Positions 52,344-60,357 of a stretch of 64,000 nt of DNA are shown piece by piece. The position numbers were made by a program, and so were the translations under genes. How positions within the stretch are numbered: position 1 is the stretch's first letter; each line of letters opens with the position of its first letter. Below the pieces are notes generated by a model. It did no database searches and was not told the origin of the DNA. It was given only the letters and a program-made list of their open reading frames with translations. Location: the NCBI RefSeq assembly GCF_000508085.1, contig NZ_KI669560.1, positions 216,219 to 280,218 of the forward strand. Direction: 5' to 3'. This stretch comes from Sediminibacterium sp. C3. GTDB lineage: Bacteria; Bacteroidota; Bacteroidia; Chitinophagales; Chitinophagaceae.

Positions 52344-53351
52344 ATGAAGCTTGTTTCTTATTTATCCAACGGACACGATCAACTGGCTTTTTTAGTTGAT
52401 GGTTTGTTATTCGACTGTGATGCTATGCATCCGGAATTACCCAATAGCATGAATATGTTTCTGCATTACTGGGACGATATGTTTCCGATTGCACAGCAAA
52501 CAGAAGCCGCTATTAAATCGGGCCGTTTAAGCAAAGACAGGGGTTTGCCGATTGAAGAAGCAATGTTGTTGGCCCCGGTACCTTTTCCTACTTCCTGCAG
52601 AGACGGTTATGCATTCAGACAACACGTTGCAGCTGCCAGAAGAAACAGAAAAGTAGACATGATTCCCGAGTTTGATCAATACCCTATTTTTTATTTTACC
52701 AATCACCATAGTATCCAGGGGCCCGGCGATATTGTTTGCATGCCGGATCATTTTGAAAAACTGGATTTTGAACTGGAAGCAGCCATTGTTATCTGCAGAA
52801 ACGGAAGAAATATAAGAGCAGAGCATGCAGATCAATATATTGGTGGCTTGATGATCATGAACGATATGAGTGCCAGAAAACTGCAGATGGAAGAAATGCT
52901 TTTGAATCTGGGACCTGCCAAAGGAAAGGATTTTTCAACGGTTATTGGACCTTGTTTGGTTACCCTGGACGAATTGGAACAATTTGAAATTCCTGCTAAA
53001 GAAGGACATGTGGGCAAATGCTGGAATCTACCAATGAAATGCTGGGTGAATGGGGTGCAAGTGAGCGAAGGAAATGTGGGAGATATGGACTGGACTTTTG
53101 CAGAAATTATTGAACGTTGCTCTTATGGGGTTAATATACAGGCAGGCGATGTAATTGGAAGCGGCACTGTGGGTACCGGCTGCTTTCTGGAATTGAACGG
53201 AACAGGAAAATTAAATGATCCCAATTACGTTGAACAATGGTTGCAGCCAGGAGATATTGTGGAAATGGAGATAGCAGGACTGGAAAGATTAAGCAATACC
53301 ATTGTGAAAGATGAAGATGGTTTTTCAATTTTAGCAAAGAAGAAAATTTAA
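52344..53351 (+). CDS. Fumarylacetoacetate hydrolase-family protein
   Basis: 335 residues. The FAH metal site is in EKLDFELEAAIVI (the DxExE triad), with FYFTNHHSIQGPGDIVCMPD before it and DMSARKLQMEE and GKDFSTVIGPCLVT after. The family splits carbon-carbon bonds in 1,3-diketo acids during aromatic or sugar-acid breakdown. In Bacteroidota such genes often occur with a flavin reductase-family gene, as here (9 bases downstream), in tyrosine or related catabolism. The exact substrate is open. Confidence 0.88.
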   Translation: MKLVSYLSNGHDQLAFLVDGLLFDCDAMHPELPNSMNMFLHYWDDMFPIAQQTEAAIKSGRLSKDRGLPIEEAMLLAPVPFPTSCRDGYAFRQHVAAARRNRKVDMIPEFDQYPIFYFTNHHSIQGPGDIVCMPDHFEKLDFELEAAIVICRNGRNIRAEHADQYIGGLMIMNDMSARKLQMEEMLLNLGPAKGKDFSTVIGPCLVTLDELEQFEIPAKEGHVGKCWNLPMKCWVNGVQVSEGNVGDMDWTFAEIIERCSYGVNIQAGDVIGSGTVGTGCFLELNGTGKLNDPNYVEQWLQPGDIVEMEIAGLERLSNTIVKDEDGFSILAKKKI

Positions 53352-53360
53352 ATTAAGGGT

Positions 53361-54251
53361 ATGAAAATTGAATTGGCTGAGTTACCCATTATGCAAAGAC
53401 AGGCCTGGTTGCAGCATGCCATTGCCCCAAGACCTATTTGTTTTGCCAGTACAATCGACAGGCAGGGCAATGTGAATCTTAGTCCATTTAGTTTTTTCAA
53501 TCTCTTTTCAACCAATCCTCCTATTGTTATATTTTCTCCTGCAAGAAGAGGCAGAAACAATACCACTAAACATACACTGGAAAATGTGCTGGAAGTACCT
53601 GAATGTGTAATAAACATTGTAGACTATAGCATGGTGCAGCAAATGAGTTTATCCAGCTGCGAGTTTCCGAAGGGCGTAGATGAATTTGTAAAAGCCGGCT
53701 TTGCTAAAGAACCTGCCAGCATGGTAAAGCCACCAATGGTAAAAGAAGCCAAAATAAAACTGGAGTGCAAAATCAACGAAGTAAAAAGTTTGGGGGAAGA
53801 AGGAGGAGCAGGACAATTGGTAATTGCCGAAGTACTATGCATGCATATTGACGATAGCATCTTAAATGAAGCAGGCAATATGATAGATCAGACCAAACTG
53901 GAACTGGTAGCCCGCTTGGGAGGAGACTGGTATTGCAAAGTGAGCACCGACAACCTTTTTAAAGTAGCCAAACCCAATACTGCACTAGGCATTGGAATTG
54001 ATGCTTTACCCGACAGCATTAAGAACAGCAGTTTCTTAACAGGAAATCACTTGGGACAATTAGCGAATGTGCATGAATTGCCTTCGATTGATCCTGCTTT
54101 TTCAGATGACCGACTGAAAAATATTATTCAGTATTACGGCCTTACCCCTAATGAAATGGAACAGGAACTGCACAAGTATGCAGCTGAATTACTCAACCAG
54201 GAAAAAGTACAGGAAGCCTGGCAGATACTGCTTTCGGGCACTTTTGATTAG
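53361..54251 (+). CDS. Flavin reductase-family protein
   Basis: 296 residues. APRPICFASTIDRQGNVNLS and FSFFNLFSTNPPIVIFSPAR are the FMN-binding split-barrel signatures; NTTKHTLENVLE follows. A long C-terminal extension (about 205-296) is helical and not part of the usual domain. It probably binds FMN and reduces flavin or a substrate. Co-transcribed with the FAH-family gene 9 bases upstream. It is convergent with the AraC regulator. Confidence 0.85.
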   Translation: MKIELAELPIMQRQAWLQHAIAPRPICFASTIDRQGNVNLSPFSFFNLFSTNPPIVIFSPARRGRNNTTKHTLENVLEVPECVINIVDYSMVQQMSLSSCEFPKGVDEFVKAGFAKEPASMVKPPMVKEAKIKLECKINEVKSLGEEGGAGQLVIAEVLCMHIDDSILNEAGNMIDQTKLELVARLGGDWYCKVSTDNLFKVAKPNTALGIGIDALPDSIKNSSFLTGNHLGQLANVHELPSIDPAFSDDRLKNIIQYYGLTPNEMEQELHKYAAELLNQEKVQEAWQILLSGTFD

Positions 54252-54267
54252 TATTACCGAAGCTACT

Positions 54268-55112
54268 TTATTCTCCTTTATAGAACCCCTCGTTTAAACC
54301 AAATATTCGCTCTGGCGCTTGTTCTTCTATCAGGTGAAATTGTGTGGGCGATAAGCCTGTAAAATCTTTGTAATCCTTTGCCAGATGCTGGTAATCATGA
54401 TAGTCGCACTCTAAAGCAATGCGAAGCCATTCCATATCAGGACAGGAATTTTTCTGGCGAAATGCATGATCAAACCGAATAACGCGCATAAATAACTTTG
54501 GACTCACTCCTGTCCGTTCTTTAAACTTTCTTTCCAGTTGACGAATACTATAACAGGCTTGCCTTGCAATCCAGTCAATGGTAAAAGGATTCGCTCTATT
54601 CAAAAGTTGCAACCAAATAGCATCTATCGGCTGAATTGTTGCTTTTGATTTTGCCAAAAGGTTCTGATAAACTGATTTCCGATTGCAATCATTGCGGCAT
54701 AATCAGGTGCTTCAAATAATTGTTCATTGATATGATGTACCTGATTCCCAAAAACAAGTGAAGCATCCAGATACTCATTCACCAATTCATTGGAAGGAAT
54801 ACCAGTCAGTTGATATATGGCACCGGGTAAAAAGACAATTTGAAAAACAAGAAACCGATGGCCAATCATCCGATTGGTAACTTCTGTAAACTGTCCATAG
54901 AAAACAACGGGCAAATTACTCACCGTTTTTCTGCTAGTTGCATAATGCACTGTCTCTCTGTCATAGGGATAGAATGCCAGACATTGTTCCGGTCTGGGAG
55001 GATAGGCTTTACAGGGTATTTCTTCTTCTCTGGAAAATTCCAAATGAACAATCCTGAAAAGTTGTACAAAAGACTGTACATCCGGTGCCGGAAGAAAATC
55101 CTTTAATATCAT
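54268..55112 (-). pseudogene. AraC-family transcriptional regulator, frameshifted
   Basis: The first frame (54624-55112) has the N-terminal sensing domain, including PRPEQCLAFYPYDR and VFLPGAIYQLTGIP. The second (to 54268) has the AraC helix-turn-helix pair, ARQACYSIRQLERKFKERTG and YHDYQHLAKDYKDFTGLSPT. They meet at a four-base homopolymer (54656-54659). One added base joins them as a 281-residue protein reading FIRTFLAKSKATIQ, the normal family length. It may control the neighbouring cupin or flavin reductase gene. A sequencing error is likely, but a true break would separate sensor from DNA-binding domain. Confidence 0.75.
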
Positions 55113-55134
55113 GCTTATTCAATTTACAACTAAA

Positions 55135-55692
55135 TCATAAACTCAAAGGCGGACCAACTACTTTCATGCCATGTGCTTTATGAATGGCATCCATTTCTTC
55201 AGGTGTTGGTTTAGATTTCATATTATTCATCAGGCTAAAAAACTCTTCCATTTTACCTGCTGGCTGCAGCATGTAAATCATTCTGCCCAAGTCGGTTAGC
55301 TGAATCCAGGTATGCGGAATATTTCTGGGTAAAAAAATGGTCTGACCAGCAGTTAATACATGGGTTTCATCTCCTACCACAAAACGATAAGTTCCATCAA
55401 TAACTGTAAAAATTTCATCCTGCTCCAGATGCACATGCAACATAGGACCTACTTTGGCCGTACCAACATAATCAAATACAGACAACTGTCCATTGGTGTC
55501 TTTAGAAGATATTTTTAAATCATTGGGATGAACACCCAAAAACTTCACTACTTCGCCAAACCTGGATTTTCCGGCATCAACAATAAATGGTTTGGGGTTT
55601 TTGCCAGAGGATTTCTGCGCTACAAGGTTTCCCATGATGGCAATAGAAGGAATTAATAAAGCAGACTTGGAAAAAAATTCATTGCGTTTCAT
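55135..55692 (-). CDS. Exported cupin-domain protein
   Basis: 185 residues. A signal-like N-terminus (MKRNEFFSKSALLIPSIAIM) with KR rather than RR may be a weak Tat or ordinary signal. The cupin follows: HVHLEQDEIFTVIDGTYRFV (metal-binding His/Glu) and LPRNIPHTWI (second motif). Probably a small metal-binding enzyme or sensor of unknown substrate. It lies 22 bases upstream of the AraC regulator on the same strand, so the two are likely co-expressed. Confidence 0.85.
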   Translation of the reverse strand: MKRNEFFSKSALLIPSIAIMGNLVAQKSSGKNPKPFIVDAGKSRFGEVVKFLGVHPNDLKISSKDTNGQLSVFDYVGTAKVGPMLHVHLEQDEIFTVIDGTYRFVVGDETHVLTAGQTIFLPRNIPHTWIQLTDLGRMIYMLQPAGKMEEFFSLMNNMKSKPTPEEMDAIHKAHGMKVVGPPLSL

Positions 55693-55756
55693 ACTTCAGA
55701 TTTTCTCCAAAACTCCAACTCAACCCCTATGCATTAGTGGTAAAAAAACGACAATT

Positions 55757-56455
55757 TTATAAATCGCCCAACTGAGGGCGCATCACAATGTCTTCTATAA
55801 CCGCCATCGGCGAAAGTTTTGATGCTGCATAAATCATTTCAGCTACATCATTTACTTCCATGATTCGCTTAGGGTCTATATCAAACCCATCCCAGCTGGC
55901 ACTGAGTGTAGCTCCGGGCATTACTGCAGTAACTTTAATTCCCTTGGGTTTCAGCTCCTCCCGAAGATTTTTACTAAACCCTAATAGGGCAAATTTAGAA
56001 ATGCTATAACTGCCCCCATTGGCATAAGCATGTAAAGAAGCAATGGAACAAATATTAAAAATATGTCCCGATGCGTGTTGAATCATCGCTGGCAAAATGG
56101 CTCTTGTTAAATGATAGGCACTGTACAAGTTGGTTTCAATCATTTGTTCAAGAATGCCATCTGCTTCGTCGTGAATACTGCCAGGTACAAACTGTCCTGC
56201 ATTGTTTACCAGTATATCCGGTGTGCCCTGTTGCAGACACCAGGCTGCAAATTCGAGAACCGATTGTTTATTGGCCATATCACAGGCTTTCCCTTTAATA
56301 ACACTACCGGGAAATTTCGTCTGCAGTTCGTTCACCGCATCGTACAAAGACTTCTCGCCTCTGCTGCAGATAAGAATGGTATTGCCTTCTGCTGCAAATT
56401 TTTCCGCAATGGCTCTGCCAATTCCTTTGGAAGCTCCTGTTACAATGATATTCAT
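55757..56455 (-). CDS. Short-chain dehydrogenase/reductase
   Basis: 232 residues. NAD(P)-binding TGASKGIGRAIAEKF, NNAG, and the active-site SYSISKFAL (Tyr-x3-Lys) are classical SDR motifs. Arg near the start of the fold (CSRGEKSL) favours NADP. The substrate is unknown. It shares a 25-base divergent promoter space with the YjjG-like gene. Confidence 0.9.
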   Translation of the reverse strand: MNIIVTGASKGIGRAIAEKFAAEGNTILICSRGEKSLYDAVNELQTKFPGSVIKGKACDMANKQSVLEFAAWCLQQGTPDILVNNAGQFVPGSIHDEADGILEQMIETNLYSAYHLTRAILPAMIQHASGHIFNICSIASLHAYANGGSYSISKFALLGFSKNLREELKPKGIKVTAVMPGATLSASWDGFDIDPKRIMEVNDVAEMIYAASKLSPMAVIEDIVMRPQLGDL

Positions 56456-56460
56456 CTGCT

Positions 56461-56475
56461 AAAGTTACTAACTTT
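56461..56475. promoter_or_regulatory. Symmetric divergent promoter palindrome
   Basis: AAAGTTACTAACTTT is a perfect palindrome (center C) in the 25-base gap between the SDR gene (minus) and the YjjG-like gene (plus). Each half gives a TAACTTTA-like -7 box with one mismatch facing its own gene. The -33 elements would lie inside the opposite coding regions, and leaders would be nearly absent. Confidence 0.4.
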
Positions 56476-56480
56476 ACCCC

Positions 56481-57176
56481 ATGCAATACCAGCACTTGTT
56501 TTTCGATTTAGACCATACCCTTTGGGATTTTGACACCAATTCAAAAGAAGCTTTACAGGACCTTTATCAGATTCATCAGTTGAATGAAAAGGGCATTTCC
56601 GACTTTGATGTATTTTTTGAACGATACAGTTTTCACAACCATCTTTTATGGGAACGTTACGCAAAGGGTTTAATTAAACAGGATGAGTTAAGATGGAAAA
56701 GAATGTACCTGGCCATGCTGGATTTTAAACTGGCCAATGAAAAATTGGCACGCTCCATGGGCATTGACTTTCTGGATATTCTACCCAACAAAAACAAAGT
56801 ATTTCCGTATACACATGAAATACTGGAATACTTAACCAATAAGGGATACGTCTTGCATCTTATCACCAATGGTTTCGAAAAAGTACAACAGCATAAATTA
56901 ATACAAAGCAATATGGCTCATTACTTCAATGAAATGATTACTTCTGAAGTAAGTAATAGCCTGAAACCCCATAAAGAAATATTTGACTTTGCCCTTAATA
57001 AAACAGGAGCGCTTCCCAAACACAGCATCATGATTGGAGACAATTTGGATGCAGATATTCAGGGGGGGATTAATGCTGGCTTAGATACGGTATTCGTAAA
57101 TCATCTCAATACCATGCCACATATTCAACCTACTTATACGGTGTATCATTTACAGGAGCTTGAGCAAATCTTCTAG
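56481..57176 (+). CDS. YjjG-family noncanonical pyrimidine nucleotidase
   Basis: 231 residues, HAD superfamily. FFDLDHTLWDFDTNSKEAL (nucleophile DxD), HLITNGFEKVQQHKL (motif II Thr), SLKPHKEIFDFAL (motif III Lys) and MIGDNLDADIQGGINAGLD (motif IV) match YjjG, which hydrolyses mutagenic pyrimidine monophosphates such as those of halogenated or oxidised bases. Cytoplasmic house-cleaning enzyme. Confidence 0.92.
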   Translation: MQYQHLFFDLDHTLWDFDTNSKEALQDLYQIHQLNEKGISDFDVFFERYSFHNHLLWERYAKGLIKQDELRWKRMYLAMLDFKLANEKLARSMGIDFLDILPNKNKVFPYTHEILEYLTNKGYVLHLITNGFEKVQQHKLIQSNMAHYFNEMITSEVSNSLKPHKEIFDFALNKTGALPKHSIMIGDNLDADIQGGINAGLDTVFVNHLNTMPHIQPTYTVYHLQELEQIF

Positions 57177-57215
57177 CAATACGGAGATCCGTTTTGTACA
57201 AATTCAAAATCCTGG

Positions 57216-57250
57216 AAAAAAAAACCCGTACTGATATTATCAGGACGGGT
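57216..57250 (-). terminator. Terminator of the Cys/Lys-rich peptide gene
   Basis: ACCCGT (57224-57229) pairs with ACGGGT (57245-57250), with an inner CTGAT/ATCAG stem (57231-57235, 57239-57243). On the minus strand it is followed by nine T (complement of the A-run 57216-57224). It serves the gene at 57273-57479 and may also act on the convergent YjjG-like transcript. Confidence 0.8.
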
Positions 57251-57272
57251 ACGTAACAATTGGGGGGATTGA

Positions 57273-57479
57273 TTAAGCTTTCTTAGTTGCGGGTGCTGGT
57301 TTTTTTGCAGCATCTTTCTTGCAACAATCTTTCATTTCTTTGCCTTTCATATCGCATTTCATTTCTTTACCGTCTTTTGCACACTCCTTACCTTTTGCAC
57401 ATTTTTTTCCATCACCATGAGCCAAAGCAACACCAGTGAAAAGGGTAGCAGAAATTGCGAATAGGAATAATTTTTTCAT
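57273..57479 (-). CDS. Small secreted Cys/Lys-rich protein
   Basis: 68 residues from ATG at 57479; an earlier non-ATG start would add 37 poorly matched residues and no signal peptide. A signal peptide (1-20, TLFTGVALA) precedes HGDGKKCAKGKECAKDGKEM, CDMKGKEMKDCCKK and an Ala/Pro/Lys tail. Five cysteines, the HGD start and methionines suggest metal binding (copper, zinc or similar) in the periplasm, though no family match is firm. It has its own terminator. Confidence 0.7.
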   Translation of the reverse strand: MKKLFLFAISATLFTGVALAHGDGKKCAKGKECAKDGKEMKCDMKGKEMKDCCKKDAAKKPAPATKKA

Positions 57480-57564
57480 ATGATTTGTTTTTAATTGATG
57501 TATTAAAAATACTGCTTTTGTTGAATTTTTCTGCAGAAAACTTGTTAATTTCTTAACCTGTTGA

Positions 57565-58221
57565 TTACCAGCTGGCAAGCACAGTAACACCGCCTTTTAC
57601 CACCTGATTCAGTGCAACTTCAACTTTGGTACCTACTGGTAAAAGCACATCTACCCTGCTTCCGAACTTAATAAAACCATATTCGTCACATTGCTTTGCA
57701 GTTTCACCTACAACAGAATAATTACAAATTCTTTTTGCCAAAGCACCGGCGATTTGTTTAAATAAAATTTCTCCGTGTGTGTTCTTCACTGCCACACTCC
57801 ATCTTTCGTTTTCTGTGGAAGATTTAGGATGCCAGGCCACCAGGTACTTTCCTTTATGATATTGGTTATAAGTTACTTCCCCGCTCATGGGATAACGATT
57901 CACGTGCACATTGGCAGGACTCATGAAAATGCTTACCTGAATTCGCTTGTCTTTAAAATATTCTGCATCGGTGATTTCTTCAATTACCACCACTTTGCCA
58001 TCTGCAGGACAAACAATTTTATTATCGTCAATGGTATGAACCCTGTTAGGAATTCTGAAAAAAGAAATTATAAAAAGAAACAGTGCCAGGGTTACTACAA
58101 AAACGATAGTAGCTACTGTTGGCAAACTAGCACTCAGGAAACCAAACGACAACAAATTAATACCTCCAAAAAGTAAGGCAGTAATGGCGATGGTTTTAAA
58201 TCCTTCCCGATGTATGGTCAT
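57565..58221 (-). CDS. psd: Phosphatidylserine decarboxylase proenzyme
   Basis: 218 residues, the short (archaetidylserine-type) form. The self-cleavage site is GS in IKFGSRVDVLLPVG, near the C-terminus as expected; HVNRYPMSGEVTYNQYHKG is the active-site histidine block. Two N-terminal membrane segments (about 10-55) anchor it. It makes phosphatidylethanolamine. It is downstream of cdsA, the CDP-diacylglycerol step, on the same strand. Confidence 0.92.
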   Translation of the reverse strand: MTIHREGFKTIAITALLFGGINLLSFGFLSASLPTVATIVFVVTLALFLFIISFFRIPNRVHTIDDNKIVCPADGKVVVIEEITDAEYFKDKRIQVSIFMSPANVHVNRYPMSGEVTYNQYHKGKYLVAWHPKSSTENERWSVAVKNTHGEILFKQIAGALAKRICNYSVVGETAKQCDEYGFIKFGSRVDVLLPVGTKVEVALNQVVKGGVTVLASW

Positions 58222-58268
58222 ATTATCAATGAATTAATGTGCAAATGTAGGGCGCAGAGAACTTACTC

Positions 58269-59129
58269 TTAGAAAAAAAGAAATAAAACCACCCAAACTG
58301 CCGGAATCGCAATCAGCAAAGAGTCAAAACGATCCAGAAATCCCCCATGTCCGGGCATAAAATTTCCGCTGTCTTTTACCCCTGCCGTTCTTTTAATTTT
58401 ACTTTCCAGCAAATCTCCCAAGGTACCTGCTATGGCGGAGGTTAGCGAAACAGCCATCAGGGTTTTCAGCGGTAAGCCCCAGATATAATGGCCAGCCAGG
58501 GTTACTGCTATAACAGCCAGTACCGCTCCCCCATAAGTTCCCTCCTTGGTTTTCTTGGGACTGATTGGGCTTAGGGGTGTTTTCCCTATTAACGAGCCCA
58601 CCAGATAGGCCATGGTATCATTGATCCAGATAGAAGCGATAATGGTCATGGGCAAAACCCAGTGCGGCCCTTTAAAAAACTGAATGCTATGATCGTACAA
58701 ATCAATCATCATGGCAATAGGTATAGTAATATACAGTATGCCCGATGTTGCATATAAACTTACCGGATAACCCAGTTTGGTTCTATAAAATAATAAGGTA
58801 ATCAACGATACAATAACCAGAATATACACAACAACGGTTGCCCAATACCAGAGCGGTAAAGCCTGGTATAGTGTACCCTTCCCCGCTATCACCAGTAGCA
58901 CCCAGATACTTCCGATAATATTCTGAGACTTGAATATCATGGGAGCGCCTGCATAAGTAGCGTTTATCTTCCCCATAAGCTGATGAAATTCTACCAGGCA
59001 ACCTACCATGATAACCCCAAACAAGCCTAAGAAACTCCATTGGTTGTAAAAAAGACCAGCACACATCACCAAAACAAAAACAACTGCAGTGAGGGCCCTG
59101 GTTTTTAAAGTCTGTAGGTTTAATGCCAT
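58269..59129 (-). CDS. cdsA: Phosphatidate cytidylyltransferase
   Basis: 286 residues with about eight membrane segments. The C-terminal CdsA signature is SKIKRTAGVKDSGNFMPGHG followed by GFLDRFDSLL. It converts phosphatidic acid and CTP to CDP-diacylglycerol, the precursor of phosphatidylserine and then PE. It is part of the row CPBP, DUF2007, cdsA, psd. Confidence 0.95.
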   Translation of the reverse strand: MALNLQTLKTRALTAVVFVLVMCAGLFYNQWSFLGLFGVIMVGCLVEFHQLMGKINATYAGAPMIFKSQNIIGSIWVLLVIAGKGTLYQALPLWYWATVVVYILVIVSLITLLFYRTKLGYPVSLYATSGILYITIPIAMMIDLYDHSIQFFKGPHWVLPMTIIASIWINDTMAYLVGSLIGKTPLSPISPKKTKEGTYGGAVLAVIAVTLAGHYIWGLPLKTLMAVSLTSAIAGTLGDLLESKIKRTAGVKDSGNFMPGHGGFLDRFDSLLIAIPAVWVVLFLFF

Positions 59130-59156
59130 AATAAAGCGAAGATAAGCATCGCGGAT

Positions 59157-59363
59157 TTATTGGCTGAAAGTCTGTTGTATTAACTGTAAGGAGGTTTCCT
59201 TTAAATGGAAGGGGACATAAATTTCAATCTCTCCAAAAACAGGGTAGCTACTGTCCTGTTTATTCAATTGTTGCACAGGTATCTGATTTTCAGACAACAT
59301 TCCATACACGATACTGGCTTCTGCAAGACTTTTAGTTGCAAATACTTTAGTCCACTGATTCAT
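59157..59363 (-). CDS. DUF2007-family small protein
   Basis: 68 residues from ATG at 59363 (MNQWTKVFATKSLAEASIVY); a TTG nine bases upstream is less likely. This is the DUF2007 signature of small cytoplasmic proteins with an alpha/beta fold, sometimes called putative signal-transducing proteins; function unknown. Its start overlaps the CPBP gene stop by 17 bases, suggesting translational coupling. Confidence 0.82.
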   Translation of the reverse strand: MNQWTKVFATKSLAEASIVYGMLSENQIPVQQLNKQDSSYPVFGEIEIYVPFHLKETSLQLIQQTFSQ

Positions 59364-60276
59364 TGGCAACAACTTGGGGTTCTTTAAGAAAATAGGTACT
59401 GGCTTCTTTTTTCATAAAAATAATGGCAGGTACCACTATCATCAACCCAATCAGTCCATACCAGACTGGCATGGATTCTTCAATGGCTTCCTTGATGGGT
59501 TTACCCGCTTTGGTATACATGAATATTTGAATTACTACTACTGCATTGTTCAGGAAATGCATGAGAATCGCCAGCCATATATTGCCACTATAATGATAAA
59601 TCAATCCCAGTATAACACCCAATGCTACCCTGGGTAAAAAACCAAAATAGGAAGCATGGATGGCGCTGAATAAAATAGATGCAATTAAAATTCCGAGGAA
59701 AGCATTCCTGGTTAAGCCCACTAGGATTCTTTGGAGACCTGAACGAAACAGCACTTCTTCAAAAATGGCAGGGGCTACCGCAATCACCAATAAACCTAGC
59801 AATAAATCCCAAACATCTTTCATATTCGCCAGCGACAACATGGTCTTAATATAATCGTCCTCCATTTGTCTGGCTTTGGCTAAAAAAGAAGCCGGCATAG
59901 GAATCATTTCATTGATTTCTGCCAGAGAACCACTGATAAAAAGGGCACCAAATGCAATGGTGCCAACAGCTGCTACTTGCTTAATGGTTAAATTACTATT
60001 GAATCCCAGTTCCTGCATGGGAGTTTTGGATGCAATTCTGGCAACCGCCCAGGAGGGAATAAAAAAAGCCAGAAAAGTAGCAAAAGCATTGGCAAAACGT
60101 GAAAATTGAACGTTTTCAGGTTTTAATAAGGCGTCTCCCGCCTGCAACAGGGGCACATTGAGTACCAGGGAACTTAACCAGCTCAGGAGCAATCCACTTA
60201 CAATTAAACTCACTCCTAAAAAGCCCAACAACATGCCTAACTGGCTGGAATATGCAACAACTGGTCTCTGATTCAT
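59347..60276 (-). CDS. CPBP-family intramembrane glutamic endopeptidase
   Basis: 309 residues from ATG at 60276 (MNQRPVVAYSS); a longer TTG start at 60327 is unlikely. It has about eight membrane segments. Catalytic motifs of the ABI/CPBP family: FEEVLFRSG (E-E-x3-R), FSAIHAS (F-x3-H) and MHFLNNAVVV (H-x3-N). It cuts substrates inside the membrane; in bacteria the family also includes bacteriocin-immunity proteins. Here it is next to lipid synthesis genes and probably housekeeping. Confidence 0.9.
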   Translation of the reverse strand: MNQRPVVAYSSQLGMLLGFLGVSLIVSGLLLSWLSSLVLNVPLLQAGDALLKPENVQFSRFANAFATFLAFFIPSWAVARIASKTPMQELGFNSNLTIKQVAAVGTIAFGALFISGSLAEINEMIPMPASFLAKARQMEDDYIKTMLSLANMKDVWDLLLGLLVIAVAPAIFEEVLFRSGLQRILVGLTRNAFLGILIASILFSAIHASYFGFLPRVALGVILGLIYHYSGNIWLAILMHFLNNAVVVIQIFMYTKAGKPIKEAIEESMPVWYGLIGLMIVVPAIIFMKKEASTYFLKEPQVVANESVD

Positions 60277-60296
60277 TAAAATGCGTAATAAGATTG

Positions 60297-60304
60297 TAAA
60301 TTTG
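60297..60304 (+). promoter_or_regulatory. -7 promoter box (TAAATTTG) for dusB
   Basis: Exact TAnnTTTG match 53 bases before the dusB ATG at 60358, in the divergent gap to the CPBP gene. No -33 TTG at good spacing. Confidence 0.45.
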
Positions 60305-60357
60305 CCATTCCTTTTTTCATTCACCAACTAAATAATGATAAAAGGATCATCTGCAAT

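Noticed and set aside
57480..57590. Longer start for the small Cys/Lys-rich protein
   Set aside because: The extra N-terminus would hide the clear signal peptide starting MKKLFLFAIS and overlaps the psd gene.
59347..60276. CPBP protein as immunity partner of the left-end peptides
   Set aside because: Some family members give bacteriocin immunity, but this one is 52 kb away among phospholipid genes, so nothing links it to the peptide modules.
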